This document shows positions 13,542-24,957 of a DNA stretch of 64,000 bases, piece after piece. The position numbers were made by a program, and so were the translations under genes. The notes beneath the pieces are model-generated. The model had not been told where the DNA came from. It searched no databases and saw only the letters and a program-made list of their open reading frames with translations. The DNA comes from Brevundimonas vitisensis (GTDB taxonomy: Bacteria > Pseudomonadota > Alphaproteobacteria > Caulobacterales > Caulobacteraceae): contig NZ_CP067977.1 of assembly GCF_016656965.1 (NCBI RefSeq), forward strand, positions 2,895,501 to 2,959,500, given 5' to 3'. The first letter of the stretch is position 1, and each line of letters starts with the position of its first letter.

Positions 13542-14530
13542 TGGCGATGCGTGGATGGCCCCTGATCAAACTGTTGCCGGTCAAGACGAACCTGCGGTTC
13601 GTGGACTTCGCAAAATACTTCGCCGGCCTCTCGGTGGTGCTGGTGATCGCCTCGCTCGTGGGCGTCTTCTATCCCGGCCTGAACATGGGCATCGACTTCC
13701 GGGGCGGGGCCTCGATGGAGGTCGCCAAGCCCGCCGGTCAGGTCCTGGATCTGGAAGCCACCCGCTCGGCGGTCGGTGAACTGGGGCTGGGCGATGTGCA
13801 GGTGCAGGGCATTGCGCGCCTGGGCAGCCAGGTCGATGACGGCTCCACCGCTGTTCTGCGTTTCCAGATTCCGGAGGGCCGCGATCAGACGGCCGTCGTT
13901 CAGCAGGTCGAGACCGCCATCAGCCAGGCCGTTGGCGAGGTGACCTATTCCGGCGTGGCGGTGGTGGGTTCCAAGGTCTCGGGTGAGCTGTTCATGTCCG
14001 GGCTTCTGGCCCTGGGCAGCGCCATCGTACTGATGTTCGCCTACATCTGGTTCCGGTTCGAGCCGCAGTTCGGCTTTGGCGCCGTGGTCGGGCTGCTGCA
14101 CGACGTGATTCTGGTGTTCGGACTGATCGTGCTGATGCGGCTGGAATTCAGCCTGAACATGGTCGCCGCCATCCTGACGGTCATCGGGTATTCGATGAAC
14201 GACACGGTCGTGGTGTTCGACCGCCTTCGCGAGAACCTGCGCAAGTACAAGACCATGCCGCTGCGCGAGGTCATCGACCTGTCGATCAACGAAACTCTGA
14301 CCCGGACCATCATCACCGGCATCACGGCCGTCATGGTGCTGGCGGCTCTGGCTATCTTCGGTGGAGAGGCTCTGTTCGGCTTCTCGATCGCCCTGATGTT
14401 CGGGATCATCATCGGCACCTATTCATCGATCTATGTCGGTGCGCCGATCATCCTGTTGTGGGGCGTCAAGCGGGGAGCCGCTGTCGAGGATGCCAAGCCG
14501 ATCAAGCTGGGCATGGCGTCCCGGCCGTAA
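13541..14530 (+). CDS. secF: Protein translocase subunit SecF
   Basis: Partner of SecD, 329 residues from ATG 13541, which overlaps the secD stop (TGATG). A longer in-frame start inside secD is less likely. An N-terminal helix is followed by the GIDFRGGASMEV periplasmic signature. Five C-terminal helices carry the conserved YSMNDTVVVFDRLREN motif with its key Asp and Arg. It ends just before a strong hairpin at 14538, consistent with a yajC-secD-secF transcript. Confidence 0.97.
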   Translation: MAMRGWPLIKLLPVKTNLRFVDFAKYFAGLSVVLVIASLVGVFYPGLNMGIDFRGGASMEVAKPAGQVLDLEATRSAVGELGLGDVQVQGIARLGSQVDDGSTAVLRFQIPEGRDQTAVVQQVETAISQAVGEVTYSGVAVVGSKVSGELFMSGLLALGSAIVLMFAYIWFRFEPQFGFGAVVGLLHDVILVFGLIVLMRLEFSLNMVAAILTVIGYSMNDTVVVFDRLRENLRKYKTMPLREVIDLSINETLTRTIITGITAVMVLAALAIFGGEALFGFSIALMFGIIIGTYSSIYVGAPIILLWGVKRGAAVEDAKPIKLGMASRP

Positions 14531-14537
14531 ACTCTAT

Positions 14538-14562
14538 CTCCCTCCCCATGACGGGGAGGGAG
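14538..14562. terminator. Perfect hairpin downstream of secF
   Basis: A 10-base perfect stem, CTCCCTCCCC / GGGGAGGGAG, around loop ATGAC, 8 bases after the secF stop. No long U-run follows. It may be both a terminator and a member of the intergenic repeat family noted at 6855. Confidence 0.6.
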
Positions 14563-14613
14563 GGCTATAGTGAAGCTTCATAGACGAATCGACGCTCTGG
14601 GGAGGGCTGGACC

Positions 14614-15234
14614 ATGGGCAAGCTGCTTTCGAACTTCCGCGCTACGATCATCCTCAGCCTGGTGCTGGCCGGTGTGATGATCTTCGCTTTTGGCCGGATT
14701 GCGCCGGGCGGCTTTGACCTGGGCTTCTGGCAGGCGACCTTCCGCTGGGGTCACGTCGTGTCGGGCATCCTGTGGATCGGCCTGCTGTACTACTTCAACT
14801 TCGTCCAGATCCGGGTGATGCCGAACATCCCCGCCGAGCTGAAGCCGGCCGTCGGCAAGCATATCGCGCCCGAGGCTCTGTTCTGGTTCCGCTGGGCCGC
14901 CCTGGCGACCGTTGTCTTCGGTCTGGCCGTGATGTTCACCCGGGGCCACGCCTATGCGGCCGAGGTGATGAGTTTCGGCTTCGCCGGTGGTCTGGTCGAG
15001 GGCGATCAAGGCTTCACCCTGCTGGGCGTCGGCGTCTGGCTGGCGATCGTCATGTTCCTGAACGTCTGGGGCATCATCTGGCCGAACCAGAAGCGGGCCC
15101 TGGGCATCGTCCCGGCTGAGGACGATGTGAAGGCCAAGGCGGCGCGTATCGCGATGCTGGGCAGCCGCACCAACCTGCTCCTCAGCCTGCCCATGCTGGC
15201 GTCCATGGCCATGTACCAGACGCTGTTTGGCTGA
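14614..15234 (+). CDS. PuuD/DUF989-like integral membrane protein
   Basis: 206 residues with a good ribosome site (GGGGAGGG) before ATG 14614. About five to six transmembrane helices. The segment FRWGHVVSGILWIGLLYYFNFVQ with its His, and NVWGIIWPNQKRALGI, match the N-terminal membrane domain of urate hydroxylase PuuD (urate oxidase N-terminal/DUF989). Full PuuD proteins run to about 400 residues and end in a cytochrome c domain, which is absent here. No purine catabolism gene is nearby, so a urate role is not supported; a heme-linked membrane function is possible. Confidence 0.75.
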   Translation: MGKLLSNFRATIILSLVLAGVMIFAFGRIAPGGFDLGFWQATFRWGHVVSGILWIGLLYYFNFVQIRVMPNIPAELKPAVGKHIAPEALFWFRWAALATVVFGLAVMFTRGHAYAAEVMSFGFAGGLVEGDQGFTLLGVGVWLAIVMFLNVWGIIWPNQKRALGIVPAEDDVKAKAARIAMLGSRTNLLLSLPMLASMAMYQTLFG

Positions 15235-15862
15235 TCCCGAAGACACTCTGGACGCACAGGTCCGCCGCGCCGACCCGGATCGCTGGCTGTCCAGCCGGTT
15301 CGTTTCGAACCCGCAGGCGCGCGCCGACCTGATCGCCCTCTATGCGTTCGAGGCCGAGCTGATGGCCATACCGGCGCGCGTCACCCAGCCCCTGCTGGCC
15401 GAGATGCGTTACGTCTGGTGGCGCGACCAGATGGACGGCGTCTTCGCGGCCGAGCCCAGGCGGGGACATCCCGTGCTGGAAGCCCTGACCGACGTCGCGA
15501 CCCGTCACGGCCTGGATCGTGGCGTCTTCGACCGGCTGATCGAGGCCCATGTCGGACGCATCCACGACATGCCCCACGATCTGAATGCCTTCTATGTCGG
15601 TCCGATGCAGGCGGCGATCCACGTCCTGGCGGGACCGGGCCACGGCGAAGCCGCAGTGACGGCCGGGCGGGTGCGTGGTCTGTCTCAGACGGGACGCCTG
15701 GAAGAGGCGCACGCCTTGCGGTCATCCGCCAATGCGGCCCTGAAAGCCTTGCCCATCGCTGCATTTCCCGCCGTGGCTCACGCGGCCCTTCTGCGTCCCG
15801 ATGCGCCCGAAGCGGTCAAGCGCCTGCGCCTGACCTGGGCCACGCTGAGAGGCCAGATCTGA
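15227..15862 (+). CDS. Squalene/phytoene synthase-fold protein, probably non-catalytic
   Basis: 211 residues from TTG 15227, overlapping the previous stop by 8 bases. The N-terminal pattern (DPDRWLSSRFVSNPQARADLIALYAFEAEL, then MRYVWWRDQMDGVF and GHPVLEAL) places it in the squalene/phytoene synthase superfamily. The two Asp-rich substrate motifs (DxxxD) are not present: the first position reads FEAEL. The C-terminal half is short. This resembles the NDUFAF6-type branch, which in mitochondria helps assemble respiratory complex I. That functional link is an inference from family resemblance only. Confidence 0.7.
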   Translation: MADPEDTLDAQVRRADPDRWLSSRFVSNPQARADLIALYAFEAELMAIPARVTQPLLAEMRYVWWRDQMDGVFAAEPRRGHPVLEALTDVATRHGLDRGVFDRLIEAHVGRIHDMPHDLNAFYVGPMQAAIHVLAGPGHGEAAVTAGRVRGLSQTGRLEEAHALRSSANAALKALPIAAFPAVAHAALLRPDAPEAVKRLRLTWATLRGQI

Positions 15863-15865
15863 CGA

Positions 15866-16747
15866 TCAGCCCTGAGGCCAGGCCGTGACCTCGTCCGGCC
15901 AGACCTGGCGGTTCGGCGACCCGTCGTAGGTCCAGGACAGGGTCCGCGCCATGGCATGGGCCCCGGCCACGACAAGGGGGGAGGCGGCAGGCAGGCCATG
16001 CATCTGCCGCGCCCAATCCGGCAGCAGATCGGCCCCCGCCCGCATGATGATCTTCGAGGCGGCGGTCTCGGCCAGTCCGTCGATCTTCTGGCCCATGACC
16101 AGGGCCGCGACCTCCTTCGTCCGGGCATCGGCCCTCAGACCAGGGCGCATCAACTGGATCAGGGCCTGGGCCCCGGCCCGGTCGTACGGCACAGGATCAG
16201 CCCCCAGGGCCAGGCCGATGCGGGCCATCTCGGCGATATAGGCGTCCTGATCGGCCCCGGACATCGCCGGGTCGCCATACCGGACCCAGGCATCCAGAAA
16301 GCTGGTGATCTCGGTCACATGCACCCAGGCCAGCAGCGCCGGGTCACTGACGCGATAGGTCGTGCCGTCCGGCAGGGTGCCACCCAGCCGATCGTGAATG
16401 CGTCTCACCCGTTCGATGGCCGCCTGTCCTGACGAGGCGTGGTCATAGGTCGTCACAGCGATGAATTTGGCGGTGCGACGCAGCCGGCCATGCATGTCCG
16501 CGCGAAAGTCCGAATGGTCCCAGACGCCCGCCAGCACCGCCGGATGCAGCATCTGCAGCAGGAGACCTGACACCCCGCCGATCATCATCGTGACGATGTC
16601 GCCATTGACCCGCCAGGCGATGGAGTCCGTCGCGAACAGGGCGTCCGCGCGCCGCAGAGCCGGACGCTCACCCCGCTCATAGTCGTTGAAGATCTCATTG
16701 ATCCTCTGGCGGATGGCGCGCTTTGCGAACTCCAGCGGATGGGTCAT
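15866..16747 (-). CDS. MpaB-family (DUF2236) oxygenase-like protein
   Basis: 293 residues. The DUF2236/MpaB core is recognisable: LLLQMLHPAVLAGVWDHSDF, then RLRRTAKFIAVTTYD and a second His in LLAWVHVTEITSFLDAWVRYG. Family members such as latex clearing protein bind heme b and cleave polyisoprene; MpaB cleaves farnesyl chains. The substrate here is unknown. It starts 10 bases after the small interrupted gene, so it lies in a trmFO-small gene-mpaB-like unit. It ends 3 bases from the convergent squalene-synthase-fold gene. Confidence 0.85.
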   Translation of the reverse strand: MTHPLEFAKRAIRQRINEIFNDYERGERPALRRADALFATDSIAWRVNGDIVTMMIGGVSGLLLQMLHPAVLAGVWDHSDFRADMHGRLRRTAKFIAVTTYDHASSGQAAIERVRRIHDRLGGTLPDGTTYRVSDPALLAWVHVTEITSFLDAWVRYGDPAMSGADQDAYIAEMARIGLALGADPVPYDRAGAQALIQLMRPGLRADARTKEVAALVMGQKIDGLAETAASKIIMRAGADLLPDWARQMHGLPAASPLVVAGAHAMARTLSWTYDGSPNRQVWPDEVTAWPQG

Positions 16748-16757
16748 GGCAGCGATT

Positions 16758-16967
16758 TCAGGCCTGCCCTGCGGCGGGGCCCAGGACCGCGATCTTGCGG
16801 TCCAGGCGGGCGACCTCGTCTTCCAGCCGCGCCTTCTCCGATGCCATATCGACAGGCGAGCCGTCGTCTTAGGTCAACCGGGCTCCCTTGGCGATCAGGT
16901 CCAGGCGATAGATCAGGGTCACCCGGCGTGCCGTCAGCCGCTCCAGTTCACCCTCCGACCCGGGCAT
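16758..16967 (-). pseudogene. Small coiled-coil gene interrupted by an in-frame TAA
   Basis: Starts at ATG 16967, which overlaps the trmFO stop by one base (TGATG), a coupling seen in real operons. It reads 32 codons ([20 protein letters not shown]...) to a TAA at 16869-16871. The same frame continues for 36 more codons to TGA at 16758. Both halves are charged and amphipathic (LERLTARRVTLIYRLDLIAKG; ARLEDEVARLDRKIAVLG), as expected for a helical hairpin of about 69 residues. Either a nonsense mutation split it, or the second part starts anew at an internal ATG (MASEKARLEDE). I do not recognise a family. Confidence 0.55.
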
Positions 16968-18364
16968 CAGGCTGCCCCCCGCCAGGTGTTCAGAGCCTCG
17001 ACTGCCCGCAGGCTCATCAGCCGCTTCTTGGCGCGGCCGCGTTCCTTCATCGGAATCTTGACGCCCGCCTCGTCCACCTTGGGCGCGGGCAGGGGCGGCA
17101 GCAGGCCATAGTTGATGTTCATCGGCTGGAACTTGGACCCCTCCAGATGTCCGCCGGTGATGTGCTCGACCAGGGCACCCAGTGCGGTCTCGGGCGGCGG
17201 GGCATCAAGCGGCTGACCCAGACGCTCGGCGGCGGCCAGTCGTCCGGCCAACAGGCCCATGGCCGCGCTCTCAACATAGCCCTCCACGCCCGTCACCTGG
17301 CCAGCAAAGCGCAGGCGCGGCATGGCCTTCAGCCGAAGCTGCCGGTCCAGCAGCTTCGGACTGTTCAGATAGGTGTTGCGATGCAGGCCACCCAGGCGCG
17401 CGAACTGGGCGTTCTGTAGGCCGGGGATCATGCGGAACACCTCGGCCTGGGCACCGTGCTTCAGCTTGGTCTGAAAGCCGACGATGTTGAACAGGGTGCC
17501 CAGCGCATTGTCCTGACGCAGCTGGACGATTGCATGGGCCTTGACCATCGGGTCGCGCGGATTGGTCAGGCCGACGGGCTTCATGGGGCCGTGGCGCAGG
17601 GTCTCTCGGCCCCGCTCGGCCATGACCTCGATCGGCAGGCAGCCGTCGAAATAGGGGACGTTCTCCCATTCCTTGAACTCGGCCTTGGGCCCGCTGAGCA
17701 GGGCATCGATGAAGGCGTCGTACTGGGCCCTGTCCATCGGACAGTTGACGTAGGCGGCGGCGTCCCCGCCGGGCCCCTCCTTGTCATAGCGGGATTGCCG
17801 CCAGGCGATGTCGAAGTCGATGCTGTCGGCGTGCACGATCGGGGCGATGGCATCGAAGAAGGACAGGCTTTCCTCGTCCGTCAGGCCCAGGATTGCGTCG
17901 GCCAGGGCTGCGGAGGTCAGCGGCCCGGTCGCGACGATGACATTGTCCCAGTCCGCCGGCGGCAGGCCCGCGATCTCTTCGCGCACGACGGTAATCAGCG
18001 GGTGCGCCTCCAGCCGGGCGGTCACGGCCTGGGAAAAGGCGTCGCGGTCCACGGCAAGGGCTCCGCCAGCCGGCACCTGATTGATGTCTGCGCTGGCCAT
18101 TATGACGGAGCCCAGCGCCCGCATCTCGGCATGAAGCAGTCCGACGGCATTGTATTCCCAGTCGTCGGAGCGGAAGGAGTTGGAACAGACCAGTTCGGCC
18201 AGGCCATCGGTATGATGGGCGTCGGTCTTTACGCCGGGGACGCCCCGCATCTCATGCAGGATCACGGGAACGCCGGCCTCGGCGGCCTGCCAGGCGGCTT
18301 CTGAACCGGCCAGGCCGCCGCCAATGACGTGAATGGGTGAAATCTTCGCGGGTGAGGGGATCAT
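16967..18364 (-). CDS. trmFO: Folate-dependent tRNA (uracil-5)-methyltransferase TrmFO
   Basis: Flavoprotein that forms 5-methyluridine 54 in the tRNA T-loop using methylenetetrahydrofolate. 465 residues. The FAD dinucleotide-binding motif is at the N-terminus ([20 protein letters not shown]). Family hallmarks include [25 protein letters not shown] with the catalytic-region Cys, and [22 protein letters not shown] near residue 350. This folate enzyme is the alternative to SAM-dependent TrmA and is usual in alphaproteobacteria and Gram-positives. Confidence 0.96.
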   Translation of the reverse strand: MIPSPAKISPIHVIGGGLAGSEAAWQAAEAGVPVILHEMRGVPGVKTDAHHTDGLAELVCSNSFRSDDWEYNAVGLLHAEMRALGSVIMASADINQVPAGGALAVDRDAFSQAVTARLEAHPLITVVREEIAGLPPADWDNVIVATGPLTSAALADAILGLTDEESLSFFDAIAPIVHADSIDFDIAWRQSRYDKEGPGGDAAAYVNCPMDRAQYDAFIDALLSGPKAEFKEWENVPYFDGCLPIEVMAERGRETLRHGPMKPVGLTNPRDPMVKAHAIVQLRQDNALGTLFNIVGFQTKLKHGAQAEVFRMIPGLQNAQFARLGGLHRNTYLNSPKLLDRQLRLKAMPRLRFAGQVTGVEGYVESAAMGLLAGRLAAAERLGQPLDAPPPETALGALVEHITGGHLEGSKFQPMNINYGLLPPLPAPKVDEAGVKIPMKERGRAKKRLMSLRAVEALNTWRGAA

Positions 18365-18446
18365 CGCGGCTTTCTAGCCACGCATTGCGTCTTCGTCAGC
18401 AACGGACTGGCGAGCGAAGCCTCCCGGCCGTAAAGATTGCTGCGAC

Positions 18447-19274
18447 ATGGGGGCGCGCATGGTCCGGGACCGGGCTGATCAACGCAGGCTGAATCCAATC
18501 CGGGCCCTGGCCGAGGGCGGGGCCTCGATCCCGCGCGCCGCGCAGGGGGCCTGGGGCATTCTGGCCTTCTGGACCCTGATGTTTGCTGCGCCTCTGATCG
18601 TGCCGATGGAGGGGGCAGTCGGCGCCCTGCACGGGCTGGGCCTGTCCTTGACGGCGCTGGTTGCGGTGGGTGCTCTTCTTCGTCTGGGGGTCGGCCAAAG
18701 CCTGAAAGACGCGCGGGCGCTCGGTCTGGGGGCGGCGGGGTTCCAGGTCGGCGCCGCCGAACTGCGTATCATCTGGGCCACCGTGCTGATCGCCATCTTC
18801 CTGGGTCTGATCGCGGTTGTTCTGGGGCTGATGACGCTGGCCGTCTTCGGTATCGCCGAACTGAACGCTGCCGCGATCCAGGCGCGGGACTGGTCAGCGG
18901 TGGGGCCGGTCTGGAAACAGGCGGTGCTGGCCATCTTCACCCTCGGCATCGTGGCGGTTCCGGTCCTGCTGCTGACCCGGCTGTCGCTCTTCGCGGCGGC
19001 CAGCGTCGGTCGGGGACGCACCGTGTCGCTGGACAGTATGGCCATCGCGACCGGCAGCGGCTGGCCCCTGTTCGGGCTGCTGATCGTTTTGGCGGCGGGA
19101 CCGGTGATCCTGGGCCTGATCGTTCTGGAAGGCGTCGTGCCGTCCCCCCTTTCGCGGCTGTTGATCGCGATCCTGCTGCCCTGGATATGGGCTCCGTTCG
19201 CCGTCGGCAGCCTGTGCGGAGCCTATCGGCAGCTGGAATACTGGACGCCGGAAGAGCCCGGATTCAAACATTAA
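18447..19274 (+). CDS. Hypothetical inner-membrane protein (five to six helices)
   Basis: 275 residues. A basic N-terminus (about 25 residues) precedes a series of hydrophobic helices: ILAFWTLMFAAPLIV, LGLSLTALVAVGALLRLG, ATVLIAIFLGLIAVVLGLMTL, VLAIFTLGIVAVPVLLL, PLFGLLIVLAAGPVILGLIVL and a final one. No catalytic motif seen. Its helix spacing and the C-terminal GAYRQLEYW resemble the next gene, so the two may be distant paralogues that act together. Function unknown. Confidence 0.65.
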   Translation: MGARMVRDRADQRRLNPIRALAEGGASIPRAAQGAWGILAFWTLMFAAPLIVPMEGAVGALHGLGLSLTALVAVGALLRLGVGQSLKDARALGLGAAGFQVGAAELRIIWATVLIAIFLGLIAVVLGLMTLAVFGIAELNAAAIQARDWSAVGPVWKQAVLAIFTLGIVAVPVLLLTRLSLFAAASVGRGRTVSLDSMAIATGSGWPLFGLLIVLAAGPVILGLIVLEGVVPSPLSRLLIAILLPWIWAPFAVGSLCGAYRQLEYWTPEEPGFKH

Positions 19275-19339
19275 CGCGATTTACGCTGACGGCGCGCTGG
19301 GCCGTGCGTTAGCCTGCGTCGAGGGATTGGGAGGCGACT

Positions 19340-20224
19340 ATGGGATTCTCGGCAACCGAGGCTGCATTTGAGGGCTTTCGGGTCGTGCGGCGCAAGCCGC
19401 TCGCCCTGGTATGGTGGGGATTGTCCTATTTGCTGGTGATGGCGGTGGGCTTTGCGCTGATCGCTCCTCAGCTCGTCAATCTGATGGTGGCGATGCAGAC
19501 GCTACAGGCGTCGAGCGGGCCCCCGGACATGACCGATTTCCAGCCAATGTGGGCGGCCTATGGCTCCATCATGCCGATCGTCTTTCCGCTGGGTATCATC
19601 TTCGGTGCCGTAATGAATGCCGCGATCGTGCGCTCGGTCGTTTCGCCCCAGTCGGACGCTTTCGGTTACATGCGCCTCGGCATGGACGAGGTCCGCACAG
19701 CGGTCGTCACCCTGGTTTTGACGATCCTCAGCATCGTCGTCTCCGCGCTGGTGTTCGGGCTGGTGGGCGCCGTGTTCGGTTTCGCAGCAGCAGCGCAAAT
19801 GCCGATGCTGCTTCTGGTCGGCGTTGCGGCAACGATTGGCGGACTGGTCCTGATGGCGTGGCTGTCAGCAAGGTTTAGCCTGGCCGTCCCCATCACCGTG
19901 GCGGAAAAGCGGATCGCCATTTTTGACTCGTGGGGTCTGACCAAGGGCCGCACCTGGCCCATCATCGGCATGGCCATCATCGCCTTTGTCATGACCGTAG
20001 TGGTCAGTCTGCTGGGCAGTCTGATTTTCCTACCCCTGACGATGACGGTTGGGGCCATGAATGACTGGACGGCTCTGGAAGGTATGACCCTGCCTGAAAT
20101 CCTCGCGGCGGTGGGCCCGGCACTGGCGGTTTCGATCCTGGTTCAGGCCGTGATGTCGTCACTGCAACTGGCTGTCATCTATGCGCCGTTCTCCGCCGCC
20201 TATCGGGACATCAAGGCGGGCTGA
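19340..20224 (+). CDS. Hypothetical inner-membrane protein
   Basis: 294 residues, GGGAGG ribosome site before ATG 19340. Six or so membrane segments, including PLALVWWGLSYLLVMAVGFALIA, VFPLGIIFGAVMNAAIVRSVV and LLLVGVAATIGGLVLMAWL. A conserved-looking loop FSLAVPITVAEKRIAIFDSWGLTKGRTWPI links helices, a pattern seen in YckC/glycerophosphodiesterase membrane-domain-like proteins. It ends AAYRDIKAG, similar to the upstream gene's end. The next gene (CPBP protease) starts 22 bases downstream. Confidence 0.65.
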   Translation: MGFSATEAAFEGFRVVRRKPLALVWWGLSYLLVMAVGFALIAPQLVNLMVAMQTLQASSGPPDMTDFQPMWAAYGSIMPIVFPLGIIFGAVMNAAIVRSVVSPQSDAFGYMRLGMDEVRTAVVTLVLTILSIVVSALVFGLVGAVFGFAAAAQMPMLLLVGVAATIGGLVLMAWLSARFSLAVPITVAEKRIAIFDSWGLTKGRTWPIIGMAIIAFVMTVVVSLLGSLIFLPLTMTVGAMNDWTALEGMTLPEILAAVGPALAVSILVQAVMSSLQLAVIYAPFSAAYRDIKAG

Positions 20225-20246
20225 GCCCCGTTTTAGGAGACACCGA

Positions 20247-21179
20247 ATGGCTGGCATCGAACTCTACGCCCCGCGCAAGGCAAACCATCGGCGGACGTGG
20301 ACGGCAGCCGCTGTGGTTCTGGCCGTGGTCTTCGTCTTCCTGGGCCAGATACTGGGCATCATCCCGGCCATGGCCACCGGCTTCATCGACCCCAGCGGAA
20401 CGATGAGCAGCTGGCAGCAGATGGCCTATACACTGGTCTTCTGTTTCGGGGCCGGGTCGGCCCTGACCATGGCCTGGACGGTTTTGTTCGAGCGGCGCTC
20501 ACTGGCCACGATTGGGCTGAATGGCCGCTGGGCCATGCGGTTCGGGCGGGGCTTCCTGATCGGTCTGGCCTTCCTGGGCGGTTTCGTCGGCATCATCTGG
20601 GCGATGGGCGGCTATACGATCGAGGCGGGCGGGGCCTTCACCACGGCCGCCGTCGGCGCGGCCCTTCTGCCCATCGCGATCCTGCTGTTCGGCTTCATCA
20701 TCCAGGGGTCGACCGAAGAGATCATCATGCGCGGCTGGCTGATGCAGCTGGTCGCTTCGCGCCATGGGCTGGTGCTGGCCATCGTGATCAACTCCCTGGT
20801 TTTCGGCCTGCTTCACGGCGGCAACATCGAGCCGTCGCGCGAACTGGCTCTGGGCCTGGTCAACATCGCCTTGTTCGGCGTCTTCATCAGCCTCTATGCC
20901 GCGCGCGAGGGGTCGATCTGGGGCGTGTGTGGCTGGCATGCGGCCTGGAACTGGCTGCTGGGACTGGGTTTCGGTCTGGAAGTCTCCGGTCAGGTGATCA
21001 ACACCTCGCCCCTGATCACCGACCTTGCCACCACCCAGGCTGTGCCCTGGTGGGTTACGGGGGCCACCTTCGGGCCCGAGGCCAGCGTCGTGACCACGGC
21101 CGTCCTGCTGATCGGTTCGGTCGTGCTGGCCGTGCGGTTTCGGACCAAGGGTCACCCGGTGGAAGCCGATCTGGCCTGA
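20247..21179 (+). CDS. CPBP-family intramembrane metalloprotease
   Basis: 310 residues from ATG 20247, preceded by TTTTAGGAGA; an earlier in-frame ATG at 20181 lies inside the upstream gene. Multi-pass membrane protein of the CAAX prenyl protease 2/bacteriocin-processing (Abi) family. Motif 1 is the Glu-Glu-x3-Arg element in STEEIIMRGWLMQ (about residue 160); motif 2 is the His in FGLLHGGNIEPS (about residue 195). These residues line the active site in relatives. The substrate is unknown. Confidence 0.85.
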   Translation: MAGIELYAPRKANHRRTWTAAAVVLAVVFVFLGQILGIIPAMATGFIDPSGTMSSWQQMAYTLVFCFGAGSALTMAWTVLFERRSLATIGLNGRWAMRFGRGFLIGLAFLGGFVGIIWAMGGYTIEAGGAFTTAAVGAALLPIAILLFGFIIQGSTEEIIMRGWLMQLVASRHGLVLAIVINSLVFGLLHGGNIEPSRELALGLVNIALFGVFISLYAAREGSIWGVCGWHAAWNWLLGLGFGLEVSGQVINTSPLITDLATTQAVPWWVTGATFGPEASVVTTAVLLIGSVVLAVRFRTKGHPVEADLA

Positions 21180-21182
21180 TCA

Positions 21183-21203
21183 CTCCCCCGCGATGCGGGG
21201 GAG
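21183..21203. terminator. Perfect hairpin between convergent CPBP protease and uvrA
   Basis: Nine-base perfect stem CTCCCCCGC / GCGGGGGAG with a GAT loop, sitting in the 33 bases between two convergent genes. Probably a bidirectional terminator. Confidence 0.65.
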
Positions 21204-21212
21204 GATTTCCGA

Positions 21213-24116
<2,904 letters not shown>

Positions 24117-24209
24117 GTTGCCAAGTGACTGTGTGCCGGGAACGCCTGGACGCGGGACAGGCTCCCGCGAGACCCGCCTATATGGGGATCAATTTGCCGT
24201 TTTCAGCAA

Positions 24210-24224
24210 GAACATTGTGCGAAC
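24210..24224 (-). promoter_or_regulatory. SOS box (LexA operator) upstream of uvrA
   Basis: GAACATTGTGCGAAC on the plus strand, which is GTTCGCACAATGTTC on the uvrA strand. This exactly fits the alphaproteobacterial LexA consensus GTTC-N7-GTTC as a direct repeat. It lies upstream of uvrA, a classic SOS gene. Confidence 0.8.
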
Positions 24225-24260
24225 ATTCGCCGCAGGCTCAAGGCCGGGCAGGCACGCCGC

Positions 24261-24701
24261 TTATTGCGGGACGGAGGCCAGAAAGCTGCCGATATTCAGG
24301 TTGATCACGCAATGCGCCGATCCGGTGTGGTCGATGACGCAATGATCCACGGCGAACAGGTCGCGTTCCACCTTTTCAGTCGAACGATAGACTTGGCCGC
24401 CGAACGCAAACTGCGACCCCAAGGCGGCGCTGTGTGCGGCCAGTCCGTCATAGAAGGCGCGGGCGACAGGACCCGAGCAGGAGAAGCGGATCATTCGGGT
24501 GTCGTCGCTCTGGACACGATCGTAGGTGCCGGCCGACGTCGCGGCATCGATACAGTCGATGATCAGCCGCGCCTGCGGCGGGACGATGTCACCCGCAATC
24601 GGCGAATAGTCCGGCAGGGCAGACGGTATGTCTGGCATGGAGGCGCAGGCTGCGAGGCTGGCAGTGACAAGTAACGCGGTGACGAAGCGGATGGGGTGCA
24701 T
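24261..24701 (-). CDS. Putative lipoprotein, unknown function
   Basis: 146 residues from ATG 24701; an upstream start at 24728 would add nine polar residues ahead of the signal. The signal [21 protein letters not shown] has lipobox LAAC. The mature part contains four Cys (IIDCID, FSCSG, DHCVID and AHCVIN), probably two disulfides. The C-terminal lines [30 protein letters not shown] look like beta strands. No family recognised. Confidence 0.7.
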   Translation of the reverse strand: MHPIRFVTALLVTASLAACASMPDIPSALPDYSPIAGDIVPPQARLIIDCIDAATSAGTYDRVQSDDTRMIRFSCSGPVARAFYDGLAAHSAALGSQFAFGGQVYRSTEKVERDLFAVDHCVIDHTGSAHCVINLNIGSFLASVPQ

Positions 24702-24821
24702 GGCGTCCTCCGGCGCCGAGGATCTCACGCCCTCGTCATTCCGGCTACAGGGGAAAACTCTTGCGCGGGGTCGATGGTCACCCCATCCTCATGATGTACC
24801 GCGTGAACTGGAGGCTGGACG

Positions 24822-24950
24822 ATGATCATCGGCGCTATGGAAATCGGGTTTGCCGTGTCCGCGGCGATGCTTGTCCTCGTGTTGGCGAATGCACCCCGGC
24901 CGAAGATGATCCGCGTGCGGGCACGCCGGACCAACCGCGCCGACCGCTAG
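24822..24950 (+). CDS. Small single-pass membrane protein (42 aa)
   Basis: ATG 24822 with CTGGAGG about 9 bases upstream. The protein is MIIGAMEIGFAVSAAMLVLVL followed by a short basic tail (RPKMIRVRARRTNRADR): one hydrophobic helix and a positively charged cytoplasmic end. It is encoded between the divergent lipoprotein gene and the EAL gene, and ends 7 bases before the convergent EAL stop. The ribosome site, helix and basic anchor make it a plausible real gene. Function unknown. Confidence 0.5.
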   Translation: MIIGAMEIGFAVSAAMLVLVLANAPRPKMIRVRARRTNRADR

Positions 24951-24957
24951 GATCGGT

